Source: Microvirga aerilata (GTDB lineage: Bacteria > Pseudomonadota > Alphaproteobacteria > Rhizobiales > Beijerinckiaceae). From it: a DNA stretch of 64,000 nt. Shown piece by piece: positions 18,584-27,812 of the stretch. The notes under the pieces are model-generated. The model saw only the letters and a list, made by a program, of their open reading frames with translations. It was not told the DNA's origin and searched no databases. The stretch covers positions 1 to 64,000 of the forward strand of contig NZ_JAEQMY010000012.1 of the NCBI RefSeq assembly GCF_016743775.1. Reading direction: 5' to 3'. Made by a program: the position numbers and the translations under genes. Position 1 is the stretch's first letter, and each line of letters starts with the position of its first letter.

Positions 18584-18853
18584 ACCGGCCGCTGGAAAGC
18601 CGGTGATGGGACATCCCGCACGATCCGGTTCATGCAAAGGATGGATTGCGCCATACTCTCAGGCCACCGGCGGGTACGCCCCTTTAGCCTTGCAGGCGGT
18701 GAGCCGGGCCAAGTCGGTGAGCACTGAGACCGGCGCGCCAACGGGAACATGGAACGGCTTGGTGGCTGTGATCAGACCGTTTTGGAGGCCGACGATGCGA
18801 TCATCATCAAGACACCAACCGGCGGTGGCTACGGCGTGGCAGAAGTCCGGTAG
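18569..18853 (+). pseudogene. hyuB: Hydantoinase B/5-oxoprolinase (HyuB) C-terminal remnant
   Basis: One plus-strand frame reads GGTGRWKAGDGTSRTIRFMQ, then AILSGHRRVRPFSLAGGEPG, then GGCDQTVLEADDAIIIKTPT and GGGYG, matching the C-terminal part of HyuB-type ATP-dependent hydantoinase/oxoprolinase subunits. An in-frame TGA interrupts it after GQVGEH, and the roughly 450 preceding residues are missing. It is the only clearly coding plus-strand sequence in this part of the cluster. Its presence suggests that the cluster once handled hydantoins or 5-oxoproline directly. Confidence 0.75.
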
Positions 18854-18979
18854 CACAGGCGGAGCATCTGCCGTCCGTCCCCTCGCGCCAAGGACGAAAG
18901 GCGTTGTCATGCCAATCGTGCGTTCCAGGCATTGAAGCTGAGAATATCCCAGTGAGGGCAGCCAGCCGGAGTTGACGGT

Positions 18980-20194
18980 TCAGGGACTAAGCAACAGCAG
19001 TGACTCAACGGCGGCTCCGAGAACGGTGCAACCTTGAACAAGATCACCAGGCCGTGTGTCTTCCTCAAAGCAATGGCTCCTGCCGGCAATCGACGGCACA
19101 AACAGCATGGCACTTGGCATGATGCGGCTCACCGGCACCGCATCATGCAGTGCACCGGATACCATCCGCCGCCACAATCCTGGTGACAGACGCTCGGCAG
19201 CACTGGCGAGGGTGCTAACCAGCGTAGCATCTAACGGCGCTGGCGGGAGTTTAGCGGTCACTTGCGTCCTGATCTGAACGGCTCCCTTTGCGCTGATGTT
19301 TTCTGCAATGCTCACGGCACGTGCGGCGAGGTGGTTGAGGCGGGCTTGCTCGGGATCGCGGATCTGGAGCATGGCGTCGGTACGGCCCGGCACGATGGAT
19401 GTGGCGTTCGGGCTAACCGTCACGCGCCCGAAGGTCCACACGGTGGAGGGGCCGGCCTCGGAGCGGAACGCTTCGTCCACCGCATGGGCAAAAGCCACAA
19501 AGCCCATGACAGCATCGTGCCGGCGGTTCATCGGGGTGGTTCCGGCATGGTTCTGGTCGCCAATGACCGCTACCTCGACATGCTGCATCCCAACAATCGT
19601 CTCGACAACACCGATCGCTTCGTCGGCGTCGTCCAGAACAAGCCCCTGCTCGATGTGGGCCTCGATATAGGCTTTGAAGAGCTGAGGCGAGACCTGTTCC
19701 GCGGTTATCAATTCAGGCATGCCGGCAAGAATATCGCGGAGCCTACGGCCGTTGCGGTCAGTCCTGTCAAGGATTGCCGAGAAGGGCAACTCGCCGCTCC
19801 ACACCCGGCTTCCCAAGAGCGGCTCGAAGGTTCCCTCCTCATCAGCGAAGGAAACCACGGCAATACCCGGTCGGCCGGCTTCCTGCGCTGCGCGCGCAAT
19901 CTCCAGCCCGCAGATCACACCGTAACTTCCATCGAGCCATCCGCCCTCAGGCTGTGTATCCGAGTGGGAGCCGATGAGGACCAGGGGCCTCCCTGTAGGA
20001 GGCAAGCCAAACAAATTGCCGATTGGATCCCATACAGGGCGCAGACCTGCTTCCGCAAAACGCCGTGCAAGCCAACGCCGCCCCTCCAGATCGGTGGCAG
20101 TGAAAGCCTCCCGCACCACGCCGGTGCCGTGGCCGCCAATCTGTCGGAGCGCCGCCAAATCATCAAGCAGGCGGGTGGAATTGATCTCGACCAT
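18980..20194 (-). CDS. M20-family amidohydrolase, N-carbamoyl-amino-acid hydrolase type (HyuC/AllC)
   Basis: A 404-residue zinc hydrolase of the M20 amidase/hydantoinase subfamily (HyuC, allantoate amidohydrolase, beta-ureidopropionase). Metal-binding blocks are visible: GSHSDT, WLDGSYGV, SFADEEGTF and the later HIEQG. The interface loop NHAGTTPMNRRHD is diagnostic of the carbamoylase branch. It would hydrolyse an N-carbamoyl or similar amide to the free amino acid. Its neighbours are the HyuB remnant and a creatininase-family gene, so it probably works on the open-chain product of a cyclic ureide or imide. Exact substrate unknown. Confidence 0.85.
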   Translation of the reverse strand: MVEINSTRLLDDLAALRQIGGHGTGVVREAFTATDLEGRRWLARRFAEAGLRPVWDPIGNLFGLPPTGRPLVLIGSHSDTQPEGGWLDGSYGVICGLEIARAAQEAGRPGIAVVSFADEEGTFEPLLGSRVWSGELPFSAILDRTDRNGRRLRDILAGMPELITAEQVSPQLFKAYIEAHIEQGLVLDDADEAIGVVETIVGMQHVEVAVIGDQNHAGTTPMNRRHDAVMGFVAFAHAVDEAFRSEAGPSTVWTFGRVTVSPNATSIVPGRTDAMLQIRDPEQARLNHLAARAVSIAENISAKGAVQIRTQVTAKLPPAPLDATLVSTLASAAERLSPGLWRRMVSGALHDAVPVSRIMPSAMLFVPSIAGRSHCFEEDTRPGDLVQGCTVLGAAVESLLLLSP

Positions 20195-20239
20195 CCATAC
20201 GGCTCCACTGTGAAGGGGCTGAGAGAAGCTAAGGAATAT

Positions 20240-21010
20240 TCAGTTCCAAGGTTTGCCGAGAGCAAGTTGATCTGCAAGGGCGCTTGAGGCCGCCTCCAGG
20301 AGACGCTCGCCCTTGTCAGCCGAAGAGCGACGGGCATCACCGATCACCCCGGTTGGGGCGAACTCTTGAAATGATCGCCACCGGTGCAATGGCGGACTCA
20401 GCACAGAACCCGCTCCGCTTGCCTGCGGCCCCAGGGCATTGGGTAATTCTGCGACGTCGACCAGATCTGGTCGAACTGCCATCATCATCGAGGTCTCGGC
20501 CTCGCAGGCGTGCAGGACGGACTGCTGATCCTCTAGGATCTCTGCGAAGGCCTCATCGGCGAGAAGCCAGTAGGATGTGGTGGCGATCGGCGCTTTAAGC
20601 TCCCGCGTGAGTTCCACCATCAAAGCATTCAGGGCACTCATGTTGCCGCCGTGCCCATTGACGATCAGGATCCTGCTGAATCCGGCCCGCAAAATAGAAC
20701 CGCATAGATCGCGCAGGAGTGCGTGGTAAGTTGGCAATGTAAGGGTGAGACTGCCGCCAAAAGCCATGTGGTGCTCGGCGAGCCCGATCCCAATTGTCGG
20801 TGCGACGACCACTGGGGCGTTCTGGCCTGCAAGCTTCAGCGCAGCCCGGCGGCAAACCTCCGAGCAGAGGACATCGTCGACACCCGTGGCAAGATGCGGT
20901 CCGTGCTGCTCCGTAGATGCGACAGGCAGGAGCACGATGGCTCCGCGGCCGGCACGGTCACGCAGTTCAGCGGCCGTAAGGTTCTGCCACAGGACTTGCG
21001 CCATCGACAA
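20240..21010 (-). CDS. Creatininase-family amidohydrolase
   Basis: The 256-residue protein has the creatininase fold signatures: PVASTEQHGPHLATGVD (metal ligands Glu and His), VNGHGGNMSALN, and EAETSMMMAV with a further acidic ligand. Family members open lactam or cyclic amide rings (creatinine to creatine) or act in cofactor synthesis (MftE, ArfB-like). Here the setting of amidases and peptide transporters favours ring or amide hydrolysis in a catabolic pathway. Gaps to the neighbours are short (12 and 45 bases), so it is co-transcribed with both M20 enzymes. Confidence 0.85.
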   Translation of the reverse strand: MSMAQVLWQNLTAAELRDRAGRGAIVLLPVASTEQHGPHLATGVDDVLCSEVCRRAALKLAGQNAPVVVAPTIGIGLAEHHMAFGGSLTLTLPTYHALLRDLCGSILRAGFSRILIVNGHGGNMSALNALMVELTRELKAPIATTSYWLLADEAFAEILEDQQSVLHACEAETSMMMAVRPDLVDVAELPNALGPQASGAGSVLSPPLHRWRSFQEFAPTGVIGDARRSSADKGERLLEAASSALADQLALGKPWN

Positions 21011-21022
21011 CCTCCTCTCTTT

Positions 21023-22186
21023 TCACAACGCAGGCAGGCGTGTTTCGACCAAACGGGCGAAGAGGCTCGCGCCAGTGGTCAGGATTGCGTCGTCAAAAAT
21101 AAACCCTGGATTATGTAACGGGACGTCACCGCTGTGGCCGAGCCAGCAGTAAGCGCCCGGCACCGCGCGGAGCATGTCGGCAAAGTCCTCGCTGCCCATC
21201 ATCGGTCGAGGCGCTGTCAGAACCTTGTCCTCGCCGACCACTTCACGAGCGACCTCAGCCAGTGCAAGAGCATGCTCCTCGCTGTTTTCAAGCACGGTGA
21301 AAATATCGCGGATATCGACAATGATCTCGACATCGAACGCTATGGCCGTCCCCGCCGCAATGGTTCTGACCCTGTCACGTATCTTAGCGCGGACCTCATC
21401 CGAGAACGCCCGGATTGTCCCGGCGAGGGCGGCATGCTCTGGAATGACGTTGTAAGCGGATCCAGCGTGGATCTGCGTGATCGACAGCACAGCGGGCTCA
21501 ATCGGATGAACATTCCGGCTCACGATGCTCTGTAGCGCCTGAGCGAGAGCGGTTGCCACGATTGTGGGATCGCGCGCCTCTTGCGGCATCGCACCGTGGC
21601 TCCCGCGCCCCTTGATGCTGATATCGAAGAAATCAGCACCTGCCATAGCGGCTCCTGGCCAGACGGCGACCTGCCCCGGTTCAAGATACGGCGCGTTGTG
21701 GAGACCATAGATCTCATCGCAGGGGAAGCGCTCGAACAGGCGATCCGCCAGCATCGCGCGGGCGCCGCCAAGCCCCTCCTCGGCCGGTTGGAAGATGAAC
21801 ACGACGGTTCCACTGAAATTCCGTGTTTCAGCCAAGTAATGCGCAGCACCGAGAAGGATCGTGGTGTGTCCATCATGGCCGCACCCATGAAAGCGGTTTG
21901 GGATGGTCGATCGGTACGGCAGGTTGGTTGCCTCCTCCATTGGGAGGGCATCCATATCGGCACGGAGCCCGATGCGCCGCCCATTATCGCTGCGACCCTT
22001 GAGGACGCCAACAACGCCTGTTCGGCCGATGCCGCGATGAACCTCAATGCCCCACGATGCAAGCTTCTCGGCCACTAGGCCTGAGGTGCGCACCTCCTCA
22101 AAGCCGACCTCGGGATGAGCATGGAGATCGCGCCGAATCGCCGTAAGCTCATCAGCGAAGCGGTTGATCAGGTCGAGTGTGGGCAT
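21023..22186 (-). CDS. M20D amidohydrolase (hippurate hydrolase/aminoacylase type)
   Basis: About 387 residues of the M20D subfamily: RRDLHAHPEVGFEE near the start, LRADMDALP, GCGHDGHT, FQPAEEGLGGA and the late HSGDVPLHNP region are all present, covering the catalytic and di-metal ligands including the Cys of GCGHDGH. These cytoplasmic enzymes remove N-acyl groups from amino acids. The start at 22186 (MPTLDLINRF) fits the family and has GGAGCG upstream; a longer frame to 22327 adds a tail unlike the family. It is followed by the creatininase-family gene after 12 bases. Confidence 0.88.
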   Translation of the reverse strand: MPTLDLINRFADELTAIRRDLHAHPEVGFEEVRTSGLVAEKLASWGIEVHRGIGRTGVVGVLKGRSDNGRRIGLRADMDALPMEEATNLPYRSTIPNRFHGCGHDGHTTILLGAAHYLAETRNFSGTVVFIFQPAEEGLGGARAMLADRLFERFPCDEIYGLHNAPYLEPGQVAVWPGAAMAGADFFDISIKGRGSHGAMPQEARDPTIVATALAQALQSIVSRNVHPIEPAVLSITQIHAGSAYNVIPEHAALAGTIRAFSDEVRAKIRDRVRTIAAGTAIAFDVEIIVDIRDIFTVLENSEEHALALAEVAREVVGEDKVLTAPRPMMGSEDFADMLRAVPGAYCWLGHSGDVPLHNPGFIFDDAILTTGASLFARLVETRLPAL

Positions 22187-22341
22187 GTGAGGCGTCGCTC
22201 CATAGCAATCGTATTGTTGGTCAGAGGGAAGATTGAAGACTGCATTTTCGGTCAGAACCCTGTCTCCCCCGCTTTGAAAGAGCCCTGTCCTGCTGGGCCG
22301 TATTGGCCAAGCTTTCATCGTAGCCAAGTGCCGCCGTGCCC

Positions 22342-24243
22342 TCAGGAGGGGCGGAGGACGTAATGGCCTGGCGCGACCTCATCATAGGCCGAACGCTCTG
22401 GTTCATGTCCCAGCGGGAATATGGGCGAGGGAACAGGCTTAAACTTCAGGTTTTCGTGCATACGGCGCTGCCGCGGATCCGCGATCGGCACGGCCAGCAT
22501 GAGGGATTTCGTGTAGGGATGACGCGGATCCTCGAAGACGGCCTGCCGTGGCCCGAGTTCGACAATGCGACCAAGATACATCACCCCGACGGAGTGCGAA
22601 ACCCGCTCGACCACGGCCATATCATGGCTGATGAACAGGAAGGACAATCCAAGATCGGCTTGGAGTTCCATCAAGAGGTTCAAGACTTGCGCTTGCACGG
22701 AAACATCCAATGCCGACACCGCTTCGTCCGCGACGATGAGTTTAGGATTAGTTGCAATTGCCCGAGCAATCGCAACACGCTGGCGCTGCCCGCCGGAGAG
22801 CTCATGCGGGTAGCGGCGCAGGAAGCTGCGCGGCAGTTCTACCCTGTCAAAAAGATGGGCGACCCTATCCTCAAGTTCCCTGCCGGATGTGAGATGGAAG
22901 TTCAGCAGCGGCTCAGCGACCTGATCCTGAAGCCGCCGAAAGGGATTGAGAGAGGCGAAGGGATCCTGGAAGATCATTTGCATATTCCGGCGCGCCTGGC
23001 GCAGCTCGGTGGCGCCGAGCTTTCGGATGTCCTGGCCATCAAGCCAGATTTCTCCCGTGTAGGCTTCGATCAGCCGGAGGATTGATCTCCCACAAGACGA
23101 CTTTCCGCAGCCTGTCTCGCCGACAAGCGACAGTGTCTCTCCCACCTTGAGTGAAAAGCTCACATCCTCCACAGCATGGACGTTCGCAACCGTTCGGCGC
23201 AGCACACCACCCTTCACAGGGAAGCGCGTGGTCAGGTTCTTCACATTGAGCAGCACCTCGCGGTCAAGGTCCTGAGCGACGCTCGGCTGGATTGGGGGAG
23301 TCGGCTCAGCACCGAGGATGCGCATCGGCTCCGGTGCCGCTTTGCCGCGCATCTCGCCAAGCTTCGGCACGGCTGCAAGCAGAGCCCTCGTGTACTCCTC
23401 GCGGGGCGTCTCAAAAATCTGATCCACTGTTCCCTGCTCGACAACGTTGCCGCGGTACATCACCACGACCCTGTCGGCCATCTGCGCCACGACTGCCATG
23501 TCATGTGTGATGAACAGGACCGCCATCCCATTCTCTCGCTTGAGCCGGTCGATCAGGGCAAGGATTTCAGCCTGGATCGTAACGTCAAGAGCGGTGGTTG
23601 GCTCGTCAGCGATCAGAAGCCGCGGCTCGCACGCCATTGCCATTGCGATCACCACCCGCTGCCGCATACCCCCTGAGAGCTCGTGTGGATACTGCTTGAG
23701 CCGCCGCTCTGGCTCGGGAATTCGCACGCTCTTCAGGAGTTCCAGGGCCATGGCACGCGCCGCTTCCTGGCTCAAACCTTTGTGGATCCTGAGGCCATCG
23801 GTCAGCTGGCGTTCAATGGTAAAGACTGGATTGAGGGACGTCATCGGCTCCTGAAAGATCATGCCAATTTCGTTGCCACGGATCTCCTGCATGAGCGCAG
23901 TGTCCGCATGGACAACGTCCATCATCTCGCCGCTTGCTCGATTGAACCGCAGACTCCCCTTCGTGATGCGCCCGCCGCCGAATTCGACCAGCCGCATGAG
24001 CGAAAGCGAGGTGACGGACTTTCCTGATCCCGACTCACCGACCACGCACACGGTCTCACCCGGCATGATTGAGAAGCTGACATTTTCGACGCCAACGACA
24101 ATGCCGTCATCTGTGTCGAACTCAACGCGCAGGTTTTCGACGGATACCAGTGGCTGGGCGCTATGGTTGCTTGCAGTATTGAGCGTCTCAGATTTCCTGT
24201 CGAGCATCTCAAACTTTCCTTCAGTTCCAGTCATCGGCGCCAC
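22342..24243 (-). CDS. Fused dual-ATPase of peptide-type ABC importer (DppD-DppF fusion)
   Basis: The 633-residue protein holds two complete ATPase domains of the oligopeptide/nickel class. The first has GESGSGKS, LSGGMRQRV and LLIADEPTTALD. The second has GETGCGKS, LSGGQRQRV and LIVADEAVSALD, and each ends in a zone typical of OppD/OppF. Fusions of the two ATPases are common in alphaproteobacteria (GsiA, YejF style). It drives uptake through the two permeases encoded immediately upstream. The frame opens with GTG at 24243, overlapping the permease stop; an ATG at 24207 with AAGGAAAG upstream is a likelier start. Confidence 0.9.
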   Translation of the reverse strand: MAPMTGTEGKFEMLDRKSETLNTASNHSAQPLVSVENLRVEFDTDDGIVVGVENVSFSIMPGETVCVVGESGSGKSVTSLSLMRLVEFGGGRITKGSLRFNRASGEMMDVVHADTALMQEIRGNEIGMIFQEPMTSLNPVFTIERQLTDGLRIHKGLSQEAARAMALELLKSVRIPEPERRLKQYPHELSGGMRQRVVIAMAMACEPRLLIADEPTTALDVTIQAEILALIDRLKRENGMAVLFITHDMAVVAQMADRVVVMYRGNVVEQGTVDQIFETPREEYTRALLAAVPKLGEMRGKAAPEPMRILGAEPTPPIQPSVAQDLDREVLLNVKNLTTRFPVKGGVLRRTVANVHAVEDVSFSLKVGETLSLVGETGCGKSSCGRSILRLIEAYTGEIWLDGQDIRKLGATELRQARRNMQMIFQDPFASLNPFRRLQDQVAEPLLNFHLTSGRELEDRVAHLFDRVELPRSFLRRYPHELSGGQRQRVAIARAIATNPKLIVADEAVSALDVSVQAQVLNLLMELQADLGLSFLFISHDMAVVERVSHSVGVMYLGRIVELGPRQAVFEDPRHPYTKSLMLAVPIADPRQRRMHENLKFKPVPSPIFPLGHEPERSAYDEVAPGHYVLRPS

Positions 24244-25058
24244 TACTTGGTCCGCGGATCCAGGACATCCCTTAGAGTGTCTCCGAACATGTTGAGACCG
24301 AGCACCGTCAGGGCCACTGCTGCTCCAGGCACCAGCGCTGTCCAGGGAGCAATATCGAGGTAGTCACGCGAGGCCTGGATCATCAGGCCCCAGGAGGATT
24401 GCGGAGGCTGTGTTCCGAGGCCGAGGAAGGACAAACCAGCTTCAGCCAGGATGGCGAAGGCGAGGCTGATCGTCGCCTGAACGATGATTGGCGGCATGAT
24501 GTTTGGCAAGATATGCCGGAGGATCATCTGCAGGTCGTTCGTGCCCGCAGCTCGAGCCGCCTCGACATAGGGCATCTGTGCCACCCGCAGCGCCTCGCCT
24601 CGAATAATCCGGGCGAGGAAGGGTGTGAATGCTATGCCGATGGCAATGATCGTGTTTGGCAGGTTCGGGCCGAGCATTGCACTGATGGTTAGTGCCAGCA
24701 GCAGGGCCGGGAAGCTCAACAGAGTATCGACAAGCCGCATCAGCACGTTATCAACATGCCCGCGATAGTAGCCTGAGATGATGCCAAGTGGAAGTCCGAG
24801 GAGTACGCTCATCGCAACGGCGGCCCCGGCGATCATCAGCGAAGTGTTAGCGCCAAGCATTACGCGGTAGAACAGGCTGCGTCCCAGTTGGTCTGTGCCG
24901 AGCAAGTAATCCGCCGAAGGGGGGCGGAGCCGAGCGGTCATGGTCATCCGCGTCGCGAGATCGGCGGGAATCAGCAGAGGCGCCAGGATCGCAATCAAAA
25001 GGATCGCTAGAACCAACGAGAGTCCGATGAGGCCCTTAGGAGTGAGAAACCGTTTCAC
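24243..25058 (-). CDS. Peptide-type ABC importer permease (DppC type)
   Basis: About 271 residues with a short cytoplasmic N-terminus, a first span (GLIGLSLVLAILLIAILAPL), the family block LLGTDQLGRSLFYRVMLGA and the ATPase-docking loop PYVEAARAAGTNDLQMILRH. The GTG start at 25058 fits the stop of the upstream permease at 25064; the longer frame upstream lacks family character. It forms the channel with the DppB-type permease and is coupled to the ATPase gene by overlap. Confidence 0.87.
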   Translation of the reverse strand: MKRFLTPKGLIGLSLVLAILLIAILAPLLIPADLATRMTMTARLRPPSADYLLGTDQLGRSLFYRVMLGANTSLMIAGAAVAMSVLLGLPLGIISGYYRGHVDNVLMRLVDTLLSFPALLLALTISAMLGPNLPNTIIAIGIAFTPFLARIIRGEALRVAQMPYVEAARAAGTNDLQMILRHILPNIMPPIIVQATISLAFAILAEAGLSFLGLGTQPPQSSWGLMIQASRDYLDIAPWTALVPGAAVALTVLGLNMFGDTLRDVLDPRTK

Positions 25059-25063
25059 TGCGC

Positions 25064-26005
25064 CTACCCCAGCCGGATGCGAGGATCGACGAGCAGATAA
25101 AGCAGATCGACGATCAGGTTGGTCAACATCACTACTGCAGCGATGACAAAGACGGTTGCCTGGATCAGGGGCACGTCGCGGTTCAGCAGAGCCTGATAGG
25201 TGAGCCAACCCATGCCGGTATAATTGAATAGCGTTTCAACCACAATGATGCTCCCGAAGAGATAGCCGACCTGGAGCCCAGCGACGGTCATTACGGGTCC
25301 GATTGCATTCGCCAGCGCGTAACGCCAAACCACCGTTCGCTCAGCGAGCCCCTTGGCGCGGCTGACCCGGATGAACTCCTGTTCGAGAATTCCCGTCATG
25401 GTGGATCGTGTCATGCGGGTGAGATGCGCCATCAGGCCAAGGCCGAGCGCAAGAGCGGGCAAAAAGGCGTGCATCAGAGCACGCCCGAATTCTTGAGCCG
25501 GATCGGCAAAGCCGCTCGAAGGGAACCAGCCGAGCGTTCGGGCAAACAGCAGGATCATGACGATGCCCCAGAAGAAATCGGGTAAGCTGATCCCGAGCAG
25601 GGCGCTGCTGCTGCTGACTGTATCCTGCCATCGGTTGCGATGGACGGCAGCCCATACCCCGAGCGGAACCGCACATGCGAGTGCAATGACCATCGACATG
25701 ATGACGATGAGAGAACTCGCCTTGATTTTCTGGATCAGGAGTTCCGCGATCGGCTGCTTGAACACCAGTGAGTGCCCCCAGTCTCCGGTCAGCAACCCGC
25801 CGATCCAGCGGCCGTACCGCATGATAACGGGATCATTGAGGCCGAGCGACTCGCGCAGCCCGGCCAGCGCCGCGGGGTTGCTCTGGGTGCCCATGATCAT
25901 CGTGGCAACGTCGCCTGGAAGTATGTTTGTGACCCCAAACGTGATCACCGAGATCAGGAAGAGGGTGAGGACGATCGAGAGCAATCGGTTCAGGATATAG
26001 GTCAT
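25064..26005 (-). CDS. Peptide-type ABC importer permease (DppB type)
   Basis: About 313 residues starting MTYILNRLLSIVLTLFLISV, a classic DppB N-terminal span, then the periplasmic domain with NILPGDVATMIMG and the docking loop EFIRVSRAKGLAERTVVWRY. The start at 26005 was chosen because the family begins here; the 30 residues before it are not membrane-like. It lies between the binding protein and the DppC-type permease in the same operon. Confidence 0.88.
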   Translation of the reverse strand: MTYILNRLLSIVLTLFLISVITFGVTNILPGDVATMIMGTQSNPAALAGLRESLGLNDPVIMRYGRWIGGLLTGDWGHSLVFKQPIAELLIQKIKASSLIVIMSMVIALACAVPLGVWAAVHRNRWQDTVSSSSALLGISLPDFFWGIVMILLFARTLGWFPSSGFADPAQEFGRALMHAFLPALALGLGLMAHLTRMTRSTMTGILEQEFIRVSRAKGLAERTVVWRYALANAIGPVMTVAGLQVGYLFGSIIVVETLFNYTGMGWLTYQALLNRDVPLIQATVFVIAAVVMLTNLIVDLLYLLVDPRIRLG

Positions 26006-26079
26006 GAGGTGTATCCAACAGGGCCGCGTCCCAAAACAAACGGAGCCGGCGCGCCGTTGCGCGCCGGCCTTTGCGCAGG

Positions 26080-27627
26080 TTAGGCCCGCAGCCAAACCTT
26101 ATGAAAGTTCAGGTTGCTGCCGTTCGGATGAACGATCGTGTCAATTCCACCAACCGACGGCTGCGCCCCAATTGAGCCGTTCCGGAACCACAGGATGACA
26201 TCGTGAACCTCATCGAAAATGCGCTGCTGCACCTGCTTGTAAATATCATCCCGCGCTGCAGGATCGGTCGTGACGCGTGCCTTCTCAAGAAGTTCGTCCA
26301 AGACCGGATCCTTGATCTTGCGGTAGTTGAAGGCGCCCGTTGAATGCCATTCGCTGTAGTAGAGGAAGTCAGGCTCCCACAACGTGAAGAAGTTCATCAT
26401 ACTGACTTGGAAGTCCTTGTTGGTCCAGACTTGGCTCAGCCAATCACTCCAGGTCAGCTGCTCAATGGTCATCTGGACGCCCGCTTCGCGGAACCACTCG
26501 ACCATAATCTGGGCAGCCTCAATGTGGTAAGGATAGTTTGTAGTTGTTTTGAAGACGACTTTGAGCTTTCCAGGACCGTAGCCTGCTTCGGCTAGGAGCG
26601 CCTTGGCTTTCTGAATGTCCTGAGGCCGGTTGCTCAGCGCCGCGTTGCGGGAAGTTGAGGTTGGGTAGCTCGGGGTGGCCGTGAGCTTGCCCTGGCCCCA
26701 GAGGGCTCCCTGAAGCAACTGCTCCTTATCGATGAGCAGGTCGAAGGCCAGGCGAACCCGCTTATCCTTGAAGGGTTCGAACTCATGATTGAAGTTAACG
26801 AAATCCCAGTTGAGCGGGAACCAGGTCCGGACCTGGAGTTTGGAGTTGCTTTTGATCTCCTCAATCCGGTCCGCTGGAATATCGTTGATCATGTGGAGCT
26901 CGCCTGTGCGAAGTCCGGTCAGGCGCACCGTGGGCTCGGTCACCTCGCGGGCGATCACGCGCTCGAGGTAGGCAGGCCCGTCCCAGTAGTCATCGAAGCG
27001 CTGCAGTTCGACCTCGTGGCCGAACTCGCGTCGCACGAACTTGAAGGGGCCTGCGCCGATCGGCGTATTGGCCTGCGCCTCGCCCGATCCCTCCGGCATG
27101 ATGGCGCCTGCTCCGTTCTCCGCGAGGCGACTGAGAAAGGGAGCGTTGACCTTGGACATCTTCACGACCACGGTCAGGTCATCCGGCGTCTCGATGGCCG
27201 CGACGTTGTTGAAGACCTCGAAGTTGACCGCGCCAGTGGCCGGGTTCTTGCAGCGCTCAAACGAGTACTTCACATCAGCAGAGGTCATGGTCTTGCCGTT
27301 GTGGAACTTGACGCCGGGTCGCAGGCGAAAGGTGTAGGTCAACCCATCGTCGCTCTGCTCGTACTTTTCGGCGAGGTTCGGGATCACCTTGAGGTTCTGA
27401 TCGACTGTCACGATCGGGGCATGCACGTTCTGCAGCACCCGCAGGGTAGAGGCTGTCCCGGTCTGGTGGATGTCGAGGTTCTGTGTGGTCTCCGAATGGC
27501 CCCAGATCAGGGTGCCGCCGCGTTTTGGCGCGTCCTGAGCCGTGAGGGTGGCCGGGTGCAGCGTCCCGAGGAAGCCGGCTCCCCCGATAACGGCTGCGGT
27601 GGATTTCAGAAAGTCTCTGCGTTTCAT
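26080..27627 (-). CDS. Periplasmic peptide-binding protein (SBP family 5, Tat signal)
   Basis: About 515 residues, typical of family 5 solute-binding proteins (DppA, OppA, NikA). The N-terminus MKRRDFLKSTAAVIGGAGFL is a twin-arginine signal, and body motifs include KRGGTLIWGHSETTQNLD and TYTFRLRPGVKFHNGK. The start at 27627 has GAGGG five bases upstream; a Met at 27645 is also in frame. It delivers peptides, glutathione-like compounds or opines to the permeases. It is the first transporter gene after the amidase, and the substrate is probably the amide that the cluster degrades. Confidence 0.9.
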   Translation of the reverse strand: MKRRDFLKSTAAVIGGAGFLGTLHPATLTAQDAPKRGGTLIWGHSETTQNLDIHQTGTASTLRVLQNVHAPIVTVDQNLKVIPNLAEKYEQSDDGLTYTFRLRPGVKFHNGKTMTSADVKYSFERCKNPATGAVNFEVFNNVAAIETPDDLTVVVKMSKVNAPFLSRLAENGAGAIMPEGSGEAQANTPIGAGPFKFVRREFGHEVELQRFDDYWDGPAYLERVIAREVTEPTVRLTGLRTGELHMINDIPADRIEEIKSNSKLQVRTWFPLNWDFVNFNHEFEPFKDKRVRLAFDLLIDKEQLLQGALWGQGKLTATPSYPTSTSRNAALSNRPQDIQKAKALLAEAGYGPGKLKVVFKTTTNYPYHIEAAQIMVEWFREAGVQMTIEQLTWSDWLSQVWTNKDFQVSMMNFFTLWEPDFLYYSEWHSTGAFNYRKIKDPVLDELLEKARVTTDPAARDDIYKQVQQRIFDEVHDVILWFRNGSIGAQPSVGGIDTIVHPNGSNLNFHKVWLRA

Positions 27628-27751
27628 CTGATCCCTCTGATTCACTGTGCGCTGTGGGCGCGAGCTAATCGTGTTGTGAGCTGTCCCACTGGCTCCGGCA
27701 GACGGTGGCCGCGGGCTTCTTATCGTTAATCTCTGATCTTCGGCCTGCTCC

Positions 27752-27778
27752 TCTCCAGGGAGCGTGTCTCCAGGGAGC
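27752..27778. repeat. 12-bp direct repeat, two copies
   Basis: The sequence tctccagggagc occurs at 27752-27763 and 27767-27778 (period 15 bases), in the 185-base gap between the amidase and the binding-protein gene. It could be a tandem operator for control of the transporter operon, or chance. No regulator can be tied to it from sequence. Confidence 0.4.
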
Positions 27779-27812
27779 CTGCCGCCGGGACGACGCTCCC
27801 GGATCAGCTTGG

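Noticed and set aside
19262-20287. 341-codon plus-strand frame across the HyuC-like gene
   Set aside because: Antisense to a complete M20 hydrolase with all metal-ligand motifs.
26785-27729. 314-codon plus-strand frame opposite the peptide-binding protein
   Set aside because: The minus strand has a Tat signal and family 5 motifs; the plus frame has none.
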